The position numbers and the translations under genes were made by a program. From contig NZ_CP157484.1 of NCBI RefSeq assembly GCF_045348435.1, forward strand, positions 1-64,000: DNA of 64,000 nt. The letters run 5' to 3'. Shown piece by piece: positions 8,914 to 16,983 of this stretch. The notes beneath the pieces are model-generated. The model was not told the origin of the DNA. It made no database searches and saw only the letters and a list, made by a program, of their open reading frames with translations. This stretch comes from Alsobacter sp045348435 (GTDB lineage: Bacteria; Pseudomonadota; Alphaproteobacteria; Rhizobiales; Beijerinckiaceae). Position 1 is the first letter of the stretch; every line of letters starts with the position of its first letter.

Positions 8914-9226
8914 CTTGGACACAGCGTGGACTTCCGCCACAGACCGGAAAGCCCCAACGGCTGCTGTGAATGGTTGCGCTCTCACGTTCCCCCGTTGACC
9001 TCGGCCGACGATGTGTGGAAGCTTCGCGTTGTTCGTAACGTGAGAGCACCCATACTTTTCAGAGCCTCCGGGTTGGCGCCTCAGGGGCTCTTCGCTTTTC
9101 ATGCTTGCGGCGTGTGATCCTCATCTATTCCGGCTCCGCTCGCAGCGAGGCCATCGTGCATGGGGTCTGATTTGCAGAAGTCGGTCAAGCTGAGGGCTTG
9201 TGGCTGCGTCGACCAAGGAGAGCGCC

Positions 9227-10375
9227 GTGGAAAACCCGCCCGTTCCGGCCAATCCAGCCTACCTCGATCCACAGACCGGCGAGACCTATTCGCTGGACAC
9301 GCCCCGTTGGCGCTCTGACACTGGCGGCCCACTCATGATCACGCCGCTGCCAGGGATCGGTCGTGTCCACATCGACACGGCGAGGCGATCGCTCTGGCGC
9401 TATGCTGCCGCCTTCCCAATCCTAGTCAAAGAGCCCATCACCATGGGCGAGGGGTTGACGCCGCTGGTGGAGCACTCCTGGCGCGGAGGCCGGGCGCTTT
9501 GCAAGCTGGAATGGTTCGCTCCGACCGGCAGCTTCAAGGATCGCGGCGCGACGGTGATGATCTCCACGCTCCGAGAACAGGGCGTCGAACGTGTCCTAGA
9601 AGACAGCTCCGGGAACGGCGGCGCAGCGATCGCAGCCTATGCAGCGGCTGGCGGCATGCGCTCGAAGATCCTCGTTCCCGCTTACACCCAGCCCGGCAAG
9701 ACGGTGCAGATGCGCGCCTATGGCGCTGAGACTGAGTTGGTGCCAGGGACTCGCCAAGACACGGCTAACGCCGCCGAGCGGCAAGCCGCCGACATCTTCT
9801 ACGCCAGCCACAACTGGCAGCCATTTTTCCTGCAAGGAACGAAGACGCTGGCATACGAGCTATGGGAGGATCTCAATTTCAAAGCGCCGGACAACGTCGT
9901 CATCCCGACCGGCGCCGGCAGCAACGTGTTGGGCTGCGACATCGGCTTTTGCGAGCTGTTGCGGCGGGGCGAGATCGACCGCCTGCCACGCCTCTTCGCT
10001 GTGCAGCCGGAGAACTGCGCACCTCTGCATGCAACATTCTTGAGCGGCGGGGATGACCTCGTCGCAATTGATGCCAAGCCGACCATCGCTGAAGGGACCG
10101 CAATCGCGAAACCCGTGCGCACTCGCGAGGTGCTAGCTGCCGTGCGCCGTTCCGGTGGGCAGACCGTGGCGGTTTCAGAACAAGAAATCGAGGTTGCATG
10201 GAGCGAGTTGGCCCGCTCGGGCCTCTATGTCGAGCCGACCTGTGCGAGCGTAGCCGCCGCCCTGAGCAGGCTGCTGGAGGCCGGGATCGTTCGGCCGGAG
10301 GAAACCACCGTGCTCATTCTGACTGGCGCTGGCCTCAAGGCAACACAGCGGATAGGGGAGCTTCTGGAAGGCTGA
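9227..10375 (+). CDS. Threonine-synthase-like PLP-dependent enzyme (fold type II)
   Basis: A 382-residue cytoplasmic enzyme of the tryptophan-synthase-beta fold. The PLP lysine lies in PTGSFKDRGA, the phosphate-binding glycine loop is SSGNGGAAIAAY, and PTGAGSNVLG follows. The GSFKDRG motif is typical of threonine synthase and close relatives. The product may be threonine synthase or a dehydratase/lyase on another beta- or gamma-substituted amino acid; no thr genes adjoin it. Start: the GTG at 9227 follows AAGGAGAGCGCC with ideal spacing; an in-frame GTG at 9200 is also possible. Confidence 0.72.
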   Translation: MENPPVPANPAYLDPQTGETYSLDTPRWRSDTGGPLMITPLPGIGRVHIDTARRSLWRYAAAFPILVKEPITMGEGLTPLVEHSWRGGRALCKLEWFAPTGSFKDRGATVMISTLREQGVERVLEDSSGNGGAAIAAYAAAGGMRSKILVPAYTQPGKTVQMRAYGAETELVPGTRQDTANAAERQAADIFYASHNWQPFFLQGTKTLAYELWEDLNFKAPDNVVIPTGAGSNVLGCDIGFCELLRRGEIDRLPRLFAVQPENCAPLHATFLSGGDDLVAIDAKPTIAEGTAIAKPVRTREVLAAVRRSGGQTVAVSEQEIEVAWSELARSGLYVEPTCASVAAALSRLLEAGIVRPEETTVLILTGAGLKATQRIGELLEG

Positions 10376-10788
10376 CGTGAGACCGGTGTTGCCGGCGCCC
10401 GGGAACCACGCGAGGCCGCCAAAGTGGCGGGGAAGCCCCCAGCGTCAGCCACTGCTCACGGCCTGCATACCGCAGGATCATCGTGCCGGCGTCCTCGCCG
10501 AGTTGGATGGTGGCGGTCAAAAGGAGACCGGGCGAATAGCTCCAGGTCATCACGCGCCCGGTGTGTGGCTGCCGGCAGGGCCGATCGGGTCTCGGGCTGG
10601 ATGCGCAGAGGCGGCCGTTGCAAAGTTCGTGAACGGCGGTCAGTGGTCTCGGTCAGATCCGGGGATATGAGACAAAAGCCGGAAAGCGAGCCACCCGCGC
10701 TAAGAGACAAGGCCTAGTCAGGCCGCCTTCAGCCGCTGCTGCGTGGCCCCTTGAACCGCGCCTATCAACGCGCTAGATACTGAACTTA
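10376..10788. other. Intergenic stretch without a convincing gene
   Basis: About 410 bp. A minus-strand frame around 10335-10553 (MMTWSYSPGLLLTATIQLG...) has coding-like composition but no recognisable domain, and no frame continues cleanly upstream. I see no RNA gene or repeat here. Confidence 0.4.
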
Positions 10789-11154
10789 ATGGTTCAGTTT
10801 TCTCCAGCTCACCTCGATGCGACCTTCGCGGCGCTTTCGGACGCGACGCGACGCGGCGTTCTGGAGCAGCTTGGGCGTGCTGACGCCTCGATTACGGAGC
10901 TCGCAGACAAGTTCCACATGACCCCTACGGGCATGAAAAAGCACGTCGGGGTGTTGGAGCAGGCGGGGCTGGTCACGACCCAAAAAGTTGGACGCGTGCG
11001 GACCTGCAAGCTCGGCCTCAGCCGGCTCGCGGACGAGACAGCCTGGATCGAGGAATACCGCCGACTTTGGGACTCACGTTTCGATGCGTTGGACCAAATC
11101 GTCGAGGAATTGAAACAGAGGAAGACGTTAGATGGACGCAGGCAGACAGAGTGA
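10789..11154 (+). CDS. ArsR-family winged-helix transcriptional regulator
   Basis: A 121-residue regulator. The winged helix-turn-helix covers about residues 10-90 (LSDATRRGVLEQLGR, ITELADKFHMTPTGMKKHVGVLEQAGLV, GRVRTCKL). It lacks the ELCVCDL-type metal-binding cysteines of ArsR/SmtB, so it is probably not a metal sensor. Its 3' end overlaps the SRPBCC gene by 23 nt. This ArsR-SRPBCC pairing is widespread, and the regulator is presumed to control its own operon. Confidence 0.88.
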   Translation: MVQFSPAHLDATFAALSDATRRGVLEQLGRADASITELADKFHMTPTGMKKHVGVLEQAGLVTTQKVGRVRTCKLGLSRLADETAWIEEYRRLWDSRFDALDQIVEELKQRKTLDGRRQTE

Positions 11155-11686
11155 TCCCACCGTGCAAAATGCTCGCACAACAGTGGAGCGGACATCGGAA
11201 CGGGAGCTCGTCGTTTCGCGATCCGTCAATGGCCCGGCGCCCATCGTGTTCGAAGCATGGTCCACGCCGGAGCTGTTCCAGCGATGGTGGGCGCCGAAAT
11301 CGTTTGGGGTCAGCCTGATCTCATTCGAGGCCGATGTTCGCTCAGGCGGAACGTACCGTTTGGTGATGGGCCACCCATCCTCGGAGAAGCCCATGGCGTT
11401 CTTCGGCCGATACATCGAAGTCACGCCACACTCACGCCTCGTCTGGACCAATGACGAAGGGGGAGAGGATGGGGCCGTCACCACCGTGACATTCGAAGAA
11501 AAGAACGGCTCGACACGTGTCATCGTGCACGAGCTCTATCCGTCGAAAGAAGCGCTTGATGACGCCATGGCTTCTGGAAGCACAAGCGGGTGGAGCGAGC
11601 AGTTTGAGCAGCTAGACGGACTTCTCGTCATTCTGGACCAGAGCTCTGACGGCCATGGGCGCGGTTTGCCTAAGAGCGAACCTTGA
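11132..11686 (+). CDS. SRPBCC / AHSA1-like domain protein
   Basis: A 184-residue protein of the START-like SRPBCC superfamily, AHSA1 (Aha1-C-terminal-like) branch. The typical sequence is present: ELVVSRSVNGPAPIVFEAWS, then FQRWWAPKSFGV, the GGTYRLVM strand, and a C-terminal helix SGWSEQFEQLDGLL. These proteins form a hydrophobic cavity, but the ligand is not known for this one. The start lies inside the end of the arsR-like gene, which suggests translational coupling. Confidence 0.85.
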   Translation: MDAGRQSDPTVQNARTTVERTSERELVVSRSVNGPAPIVFEAWSTPELFQRWWAPKSFGVSLISFEADVRSGGTYRLVMGHPSSEKPMAFFGRYIEVTPHSRLVWTNDEGGEDGAVTTVTFEEKNGSTRVIVHELYPSKEALDDAMASGSTSGWSEQFEQLDGLLVILDQSSDGHGRGLPKSEP

Positions 11687-12052
11687 GTTCTGGAGGCGGT
11701 CAGGCCCGATTTTCGGGCTCCGGGCAGGTCGCCCGCATCCTCGGCCCGAAGGCGATAGCTTCGTGGTAAGCCCGTCGGGGCATCGCCGCTGCGGCGTTAG
11801 ATTGCCCCACCCACAAAAAGGGCGTGTCCGGACATTCGAAAAACCCGGATACGCCTTCCTGCGTCTCAAACGTCCGGCTACGGCGCGCTCTTGATCATGG
11901 CCGGGCCGAAGAACGTCTTCGCCAACGAACTGAACCCGGAGCGGGCGCCGCACTGAAGGCGCAGGGCTTCACCGTCAGGCAGAGCGACGCGCCGACCTCA
12001 AGACCGGGCCGAAGAACCACGTCTTGGTCGACGCGGTGGTCGCCAATCCGCC
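11687..12052. other. Intergenic stretch with short inverted repeats and a broken frame
   Basis: About 366 bp. Around 11880-12050, pieces in two frames (LLIMAGPKNVFANELN; LKTGPKNHVLVDAVVANPP) look like the degraded remains of one coding sequence, but I cannot name the family. GCCCG/CGGGC short inverted repeats occur at 11700-11750. No RNA gene is seen. Confidence 0.35.
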
Positions 12053-12865
12053 CTAAGCGTCGCTGATTTTCGAAATGTAGCGGCTAACCGAAGCGGCGAC
12101 GACCTCCTTGCCGCGGGTGTCGATCTGGCCTCGCCCAGAGAATGACCCATAGATGGCATCGTAAGAATAAGGGTCCAGCAGTGACGCCATGGTCCGGATC
12201 TTCGCGGCCGAGAGCGGGATCAGGTTTGGGTAGGACCACATGAAGCTCACATGCCCGCTCGGAACGACTTGCAGGATATCGCCCGACAGCAGCACCCCGC
12301 GGCCCCCGTCCCAGTCCGCCCAGTGAAGAACGGTGCCGCCCTCGAAATGTCCCCCCAATCGGAGGAGTGTGAGCCCCGGGCCAATCCGGTTGGTGTCCCC
12401 TTCCCAGTGCTGGATAACCGGATCGGGCCTCATGACCCAATGCCGGTCGGCCGCGTGCAAGTAGATGGGGACATTGCCGAGGCCGCGGCTCCACTCCACC
12501 ATGGTTGTGTAGTAGTGCGGATGGGAGATCGCAATCGCGGTGAGACCTCCAAGTCCCGCGATTATGTCTATAGTTGCCTCGTCCAAGAGCGAGATGCACT
12601 CCCACAGCACGTTGCCTGCCGAAGTTCGCAGCAGAAATGCGCGTTGCCCTATCCCGAAGCTCGGCGTGGTTTCGATGGTCATTATGCCCGGGGCGAGGCG
12701 CCGAAACTTGTTGCTGTGGGCCTTTTGCATACCCTCAAGCGTCGTCCAGCACTGGCCCGAGGAGGGGACGAATTGGCGCTCGTCGGTGCACACGGCGCAG
12801 GTGGGCGGCGGCGTGATGGACCGAGAGTACTGCATCCCACAGGCCACGCAGATGAACTCCGGCAT
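12053..12865 (-). CDS. Metallo-beta-lactamase-fold protein with N-terminal zinc ribbon
   Basis: A 270-residue protein. The N-terminus has two CxxC pairs (CVACGMQYSRS and CAVCTDERQF), a likely zinc ribbon. The remainder looks like an MBL-fold domain: ISHPHYYTTMVEW in place of the usual HxHxDH, GGHFEGGTVLHW, and LLSGDILQV. The missing Asp-His pair in the first motif means the normal two-metal site is altered. Start: the ATG at 12865 follows a GGGGGGG run. The in-frame extension to 13192 is Arg/Pro-rich and unlikely to be coding. Confidence 0.72.
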   Translation of the reverse strand: MPEFICVACGMQYSRSITPPPTCAVCTDERQFVPSSGQCWTTLEGMQKAHSNKFRRLAPGIMTIETTPSFGIGQRAFLLRTSAGNVLWECISLLDEATIDIIAGLGGLTAIAISHPHYYTTMVEWSRGLGNVPIYLHAADRHWVMRPDPVIQHWEGDTNRIGPGLTLLRLGGHFEGGTVLHWADWDGGRGVLLSGDILQVVPSGHVSFMWSYPNLIPLSAAKIRTMASLLDPYSYDAIYGSFSGRGQIDTRGKEVVAASVSRYISKISDA

Positions 12866-13246
12866 GATCGAACCCCCCCCTTGGATGCGAGGCGGAGGCA
12901 GTCCCGCCCTTCCCCAATTGACGTCGCCAAGGACGTTAACCCGTCGCTCGCGCAAAGAAATCCTTCTTCGGAGCCATTGGCTTGCTGACGCTCCGACGTC
13001 ACGGTATCCACGCCTCCGCGGCCCCGCCGTGTTACAAGGCGGATGAAGCCGCGCACCCTGCCGGACCGGCTGATCGGTCGAAACACAGGGCCCCCGTGAT
13101 CTCGGCGGCGGCGGAGCGAGCCGCGCACCAGGCGACGGGTCACGCCGACGATGACGACTCCCAAGTAACGCTGGCGCCGAGATCCAGCTCATGGCGGATC
13201 TGCGAGCTATCGGTCGCAGACGTCAGAGGCTTGCCGACCTTTGTTC
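12866..13246. other. Intergenic stretch, no gene seen
   Basis: About 380 bp upstream of the MBL-fold gene. Open frames exist on both strands but have Arg/Pro-rich shadow composition. It presumably contains the MBL gene's promoter; no clear -35/-10 pair was found by eye. Confidence 0.4.
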
Positions 13247-13711
13247 TTAGCCGCAGACCCACACATAGCCGATGGGGCTCGGACGCCAGCAGGCGCCGAC
13301 GCCGTAGGGCCACCAGCGGCCGCGATAGTAGCGCCGTCCCGCGCCATACCAGACGCCGCCATAGTACCGGCCGCCGACGCGATAGCGCGATCCGGCGGCG
13401 ACCGCTCGTCCACCGTTGGGGCCACGCACGACGGCTCGGCCACCATGGGGTCCGCGCGCCGCGACCGCGCGCCCGCCGTGGGGTCCGCGCACCGCGACCG
13501 CTCCACGTCCGTATCCGCCGCGCACGGCGACGCTACGGCCACGGTAGGCCCCTCCGCCGCCGCGGCCACCATAGCGGACCTGTTCGGCGTCCAAGCTGGA
13601 ATGTGCGGCTCTGATGACTCCTGGGCTGGCCGGGACGGCGGCGGCGGGATGATGAGAGACCCAGAGCGCCAGAAGCGCGCCAACGAATGGAAGCACCCTC
13701 GCGATCCCCAT
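13247..13711 (-). CDS. Secreted Arg/Gly-rich repeat protein
   Basis: A 154-residue protein with a signal peptide (MGIARVLPFVGALLALW...PAAA). It continues with a low-complexity domain built from imperfect repeats of the type VRGPHGGRAVAA (about residues 70-110), and a Tyr/Trp/Gly-rich tail (RYYGGVWYGAGRRYYRGRWW) ending in a CWRPSPIGYVWVCG cysteine pair. A perfect ribosome-binding site (GGAGGAGACGAACT) precedes the ATG at 13711. The tail resembles small secreted Rhizobiales proteins of unknown role. The underlying DNA is a short tandem repeat (about 13420-13510). Confidence 0.68.
   Translation of the reverse strand: MGIARVLPFVGALLALWVSHHPAAAVPASPGVIRAAHSSLDAEQVRYGGRGGGGAYRGRSVAVRGGYGRGAVAVRGPHGGRAVAARGPHGGRAVVRGPNGGRAVAAGSRYRVGGRYYGGVWYGAGRRYYRGRWWPYGVGACWRPSPIGYVWVCG
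13420..13510. repeat. Imperfect tandem repeat inside the Arg/Gly-rich gene
   Basis: Successive copies of a unit close to 30 bp (GGGTCCGCGCGCCGCGACCG and variants) encode the RGPHGGRAV repeats. Units differ by a few substitutions, so copy number may vary between strains. Confidence 0.5.
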
Positions 13712-14048
13712 AGTTCGTCTCCTCCGGTGGAAGCGGCGGCGTCGCGGCGCCGCTTGGCTCTCCACCCCGGCCATCATGGCACGGCTGCTCGGGCAGGCGA
13801 TTGACGTTCCGCAAGGCGACACCGACGCGCGGCGCCGGGTGTTCAAGCAGCGCGATGCGGTCTGCTCGGATCAGGTGGGGGTAATCGAAACGACATGAAA
13901 CGGGGCGCCCGACCTCACGGGGGGCCTGCTCATGGAAAGCTCCACAGCGGCCGGGCGATCCCGCCACCCCCCAGCCGATGCGATCAAGGCCATTCAGCAG
14001 CGGCTCGATGACCTCGCCAATCCCATGGTCGGGCGCGTCAAGGGCGAT
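13712..14048. other. Intergenic stretch, no gene seen
   Basis: About 340 bp between the end of the RraA-like gene and the start of the repeat-protein gene. It should hold the repeat-protein promoter and the 3' end of the transporter operon. No clear terminator hairpin or RNA gene was recognised. Confidence 0.4.
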
Positions 14049-14732
14049 TCAGAGGACGCCATATCGTGCGAAAACAACGCTCAGCGGCTCTCCCCGCAGC
14101 AAATCCTGGCGAGTTGCATCCTCAGCCTCGATCTTCTCGACTGCAAGACGGACCGCCTCCTGAGCGATCGACCTCGGCACGACCACCACGCCGTCTGCAT
14201 CCCCGAAGATGAAATCCCCCGGCCTGACCATGACGCAGGCCACTTCGACGGGCTCGTCCATCGTCATCATTTCCGCGCGACCTTTCGTATCCAGCGGGCC
14301 GATGCCTCCATGAAAGACCGGGAAATCGAGTTCCCTGATCCGGCGCACGTCCCGGACGAGGCCGTCCGTCAGGCAGCCGGCGGCGCCTCGGGCCATGGAG
14401 GCTGTCGTGAGAAGTTCGCCCCAAGGCGCGATGCGGTCAGTCGGCCCATCGCAGGCCAGCACCGGGACTTCGCCAGGTCTCAGGCTGTCGATCAGGGCCA
14501 TCTCGACCGCATAGGGGTTTCCCTCGCCGACGACATAGCGCTTCATGTAAAGACCCGTTCGGGCGAAACCACAGAGGATGGACCGGTCGTCCAGTGGACG
14601 CACGAACGGCTTCATCGCCTGCGACGGATGGCCAAGAGAGTCGAGCACATCCGAAAGCACGGCGGCATTGAGTCTCTCCTTGAGAAAGGCGAGGTCGAGC
14701 GTGAGATCCTGCTCCGCCATGTCGAGCTCCAT
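14049..14732 (-). CDS. RraA-like protein, probable 4-hydroxy-4-methyl-2-oxoglutarate aldolase-type enzyme
   Basis: A 227-residue RraA/HMG-aldolase superfamily protein. Landmarks are LSDVLDSLGHPSQAM near the N-terminus, GELLTTASMARGAAGCLTDG and the following VRDVRRI (substrate/metal region with the conserved Arg-Asp), and GDFIFGDADGVVVVPR near the C-terminus. Family members are either RNase E inhibitors or class II pyruvate aldolases acting on 4-hydroxy-2-oxo diacids; the longer form here fits aldolases better. It is the last gene of the transporter operon: the permease stop (TGA) is immediately followed by its ATG. Confidence 0.75.
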   Translation of the reverse strand: MELDMAEQDLTLDLAFLKERLNAAVLSDVLDSLGHPSQAMKPFVRPLDDRSILCGFARTGLYMKRYVVGEGNPYAVEMALIDSLRPGEVPVLACDGPTDRIAPWGELLTTASMARGAAGCLTDGLVRDVRRIRELDFPVFHGGIGPLDTKGRAEMMTMDEPVEVACVMVRPGDFIFGDADGVVVVPRSIAQEAVRLAVEKIEAEDATRQDLLRGEPLSVVFARYGVL

Positions 14733-15866
14733 TCAGCTTGCGTGACCACGGTTCAGCCGTCGTTCCAATCGGCGGCTGTAGGACGACATCAAGAAGCAGG
14801 CGACGAAGAAAACGAGGGCGGCGAAGGCGTAGCCTTCCCGCGCCATCCCGAGCCAGGCCGGATCCTTGAGCGCCTGGTTCACCACACCCAGTAGATCGCT
14901 AAGCCCGATGATGGTGATCAGCGTTACGTCCTTGAACAGATCGACAACGGTGTTCACGATACCAGGAAGGGCGACTCGCAAGGCTTGCGGAAGCACGACC
15001 AATGCCTGCGCCTGGCTCCAGCGAAGACCGAGAGAGCCCGCGGCCTCCTCCTGCCCGGATGGAACGCCTTGCAGTCCGCCGCGCACCACCTCCGCCATGT
15101 AGGCCGAGTTGAACAGCGTCATCGCGACCATGGCGCGAAGCAGGCGGTCTGCGCTCACGCCACTCGGCAGAAGCAGCGGCACGATCACGGCCGACATAAA
15201 CAGCACGGTGAGCAAAGGCACTCCTCGCCATAGCTCGATATAGGCGATCGACAAGCCTCGAATGACCGAGAGCTGCGAGCGTCGGCCCAGAGCCAGCACT
15301 ATCCCGAGCGGGATCGCGCCGGCCACTGTGACAAAGGACACAACCACGTCGATCATTAGCCCGCCCCATAGGCTTGTATCGACGAAGCGCAGGCCCAGGA
15401 CACCGCCCAACAGCAAGACTGCAACAATCGCCGGACACGCCGTAAACAGCAGCACAAACCAGAGTCCGCGGCGGTGCACATGCCCTTCTCGGAGCACCGG
15501 GATGCAAAACGCCGCGAGAGTGAAAAGCGCCAGAAGCACCCGCCATCTCTCACTGGACGGATAACGCCCGACAAAGAACAAGGGCAGGCGCACTTCGATG
15601 AAAGCCCAGCAGGCGCCGTCCCCGCCGCAAGCAGCGCGGGTCGTTCCGGCGATGGTGGCGTCCCAGACAGCCCAGCGGAACAAGGCGGGAAGCGTCCAGG
15701 CCAGGAACGCCGCCACGAGCATCGTGAGGAGCGTGTTGAAAGGGGAGCTGAACAGGTTCCTGCGACACCAATCGGTTATGTGCTTAGCGAGGCGCAGTGG
15801 GCCGGGCAGGTCCAAGCCCGGGACTGAGCAAGCCATGTCCGAAGCTCCACCGTCCGGCGACATCAT
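14733..15866 (-). CDS. Aap/Bzt-type amino-acid ABC transporter permease (AapM-like)
   Basis: A 377-residue inner-membrane permease of the polar/general amino-acid (HAAT) family. The signature EAAAGSLGLRWSQAQALVVLP (EAA loop) lies at about residue 265-285. A large N-terminal extension with extra hydrophobic segments and FSSPFNTLLTMLV is typical of the AapM/BztC subunit. Its start overlaps the upstream permease stop by 4 nt (ATGA), which shows translational coupling. It should pair with the AapQ-like permease and an ATPase encoded elsewhere. Confidence 0.85.
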   Translation of the reverse strand: MMSPDGGASDMACSVPGLDLPGPLRLAKHITDWCRRNLFSSPFNTLLTMLVAAFLAWTLPALFRWAVWDATIAGTTRAACGGDGACWAFIEVRLPLFFVGRYPSSERWRVLLALFTLAAFCIPVLREGHVHRRGLWFVLLFTACPAIVAVLLLGGVLGLRFVDTSLWGGLMIDVVVSFVTVAGAIPLGIVLALGRRSQLSVIRGLSIAYIELWRGVPLLTVLFMSAVIVPLLLPSGVSADRLLRAMVAMTLFNSAYMAEVVRGGLQGVPSGQEEAAGSLGLRWSQAQALVVLPQALRVALPGIVNTVVDLFKDVTLITIIGLSDLLGVVNQALKDPAWLGMAREGYAFAALVFFVACFLMSSYSRRLERRLNRGHAS

Positions 15867-16978
15867 CGCATGACCAAGGAGACGCGGCGATTGTACCAGT
15901 TCATAAAGGCTGACGTCGAAAGGCTGATGCTCAGGAAAATGACCATCAGGATCAGGATGGTTTCCAGCTCACGGCCAGTCTGGTTTAGAACGGTGCCAGC
16001 GAAGATCGAGAAGAGTTCGGGGTAGGCGATCGCCGCGCCCAGCGAGCTGCTCTTGATGAGATTGAGATACTGGCTCGTGAGGGGCGGGACCATGATCCGC
16101 AGCGCCTGCGGAAGGATCACCTTCGCCAGGATCTGCCATGGCTTGAGCCCGAGGCTGAGCGCAGCTTCACGTTGGCCTTTCGCGACAGCGACGATCGCGC
16201 CTCGAACGATCTCGGCGATGAATGCGGACGAATACATGCTGAGCCCGGCCCAGAGCGCGACCAGCTCGGGCGGAATCTGCACGCCCCCTGCGATGTTGAA
16301 TCCGCGTAGGGCCGGCGCTTCGACTTGCGTGACGCCGGCCATCAGCCCGACGACGGCTGCGGTCGGCAGCAGGAGGGCCCAAACTCCGAGTGGACGATCA
16401 CGGCGACGATAGCGCCAGGCGAAAGGGGTGACGGCCACCATCGCGGCCGCAAGCCACCATAGCTGTTCGGCCCACGGCGCCCAGTGCAACGTCGGCAAAT
16501 AAAGACCACGGATGTTGAGGAGGGCGCCCCCCGGAAGCGTGATGCTTTGACGAAGCGGCGGCATCGCCTGCAACACGCCGATGTACCAGAACGCCACCTG
16601 GACGAGTTGCGGCGTGTTGCGAACGACCTCCACATACACAAGGGCCGTGTTGCGCACGAGCCAATTGGGCGACAGCCGCATCACGCCCACCGCCAACCCT
16701 ATGAGGGTGGCGGCGACCACGCCGAGCGCGGAAACAAGCAGCGTGTTCGCCGTGCAAACGAGGAGCGCCCGGCTATACGGGTCGCCAACCTTCCAGTCGA
16801 CGATGCGGAAAGGAATGTCGAAGTTCGCGCGGTCTCGAAGGAACGCGAAGCTGAACGTCATGTGGCGGGCGTCGAGGTTGTCCGCCAGGTTCGAGCCCAA
16901 TCGCCAAACCACCGCTGCCAGCATCGCCAGCAACAGCCATTGGGCGATGCGCGCTTGCGAAGATGGCCTTCGGACCAT
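15863..16978 (-). CDS. Aap/Bzt-type amino-acid ABC transporter permease (AapQ-like)
   Basis: A 371-residue permease. The EAA loop is EAALSLGLKPWQILAKVILP at about residue 272-291. The conserved VVRNTPQLVQVAFWY and FIAEIVRGAI segments match AapQ/BztB. The long insert between the first transmembrane helices (FDIPFRIVDW...) is typical. It starts 5 nt after the solute-binding-protein stop and overlaps the next permease by 4 nt, so the three genes clearly form one transcription unit. Confidence 0.87.
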   Translation of the reverse strand: MVRRPSSQARIAQWLLLAMLAAVVWRLGSNLADNLDARHMTFSFAFLRDRANFDIPFRIVDWKVGDPYSRALLVCTANTLLVSALGVVAATLIGLAVGVMRLSPNWLVRNTALVYVEVVRNTPQLVQVAFWYIGVLQAMPPLRQSITLPGGALLNIRGLYLPTLHWAPWAEQLWWLAAAMVAVTPFAWRYRRRDRPLGVWALLLPTAAVVGLMAGVTQVEAPALRGFNIAGGVQIPPELVALWAGLSMYSSAFIAEIVRGAIVAVAKGQREAALSLGLKPWQILAKVILPQALRIMVPPLTSQYLNLIKSSSLGAAIAYPELFSIFAGTVLNQTGRELETILILMVIFLSISLSTSAFMNWYNRRVSLVMR

Positions 16979-16983
16979 TTAAG

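Noticed and set aside
8638..9117. 159-codon plus-strand frame
   Set aside because: It is Arg/Cys-rich and overlaps the better-looking minus-strand frame at 8728-8913. Coding evidence is weak.
10335..10553. 72-codon minus-strand frame (MMTWSYSPG...)
   Set aside because: It overlaps the PLP-enzyme 3' end and has no family similarity. It might be a fragment but cannot be supported.
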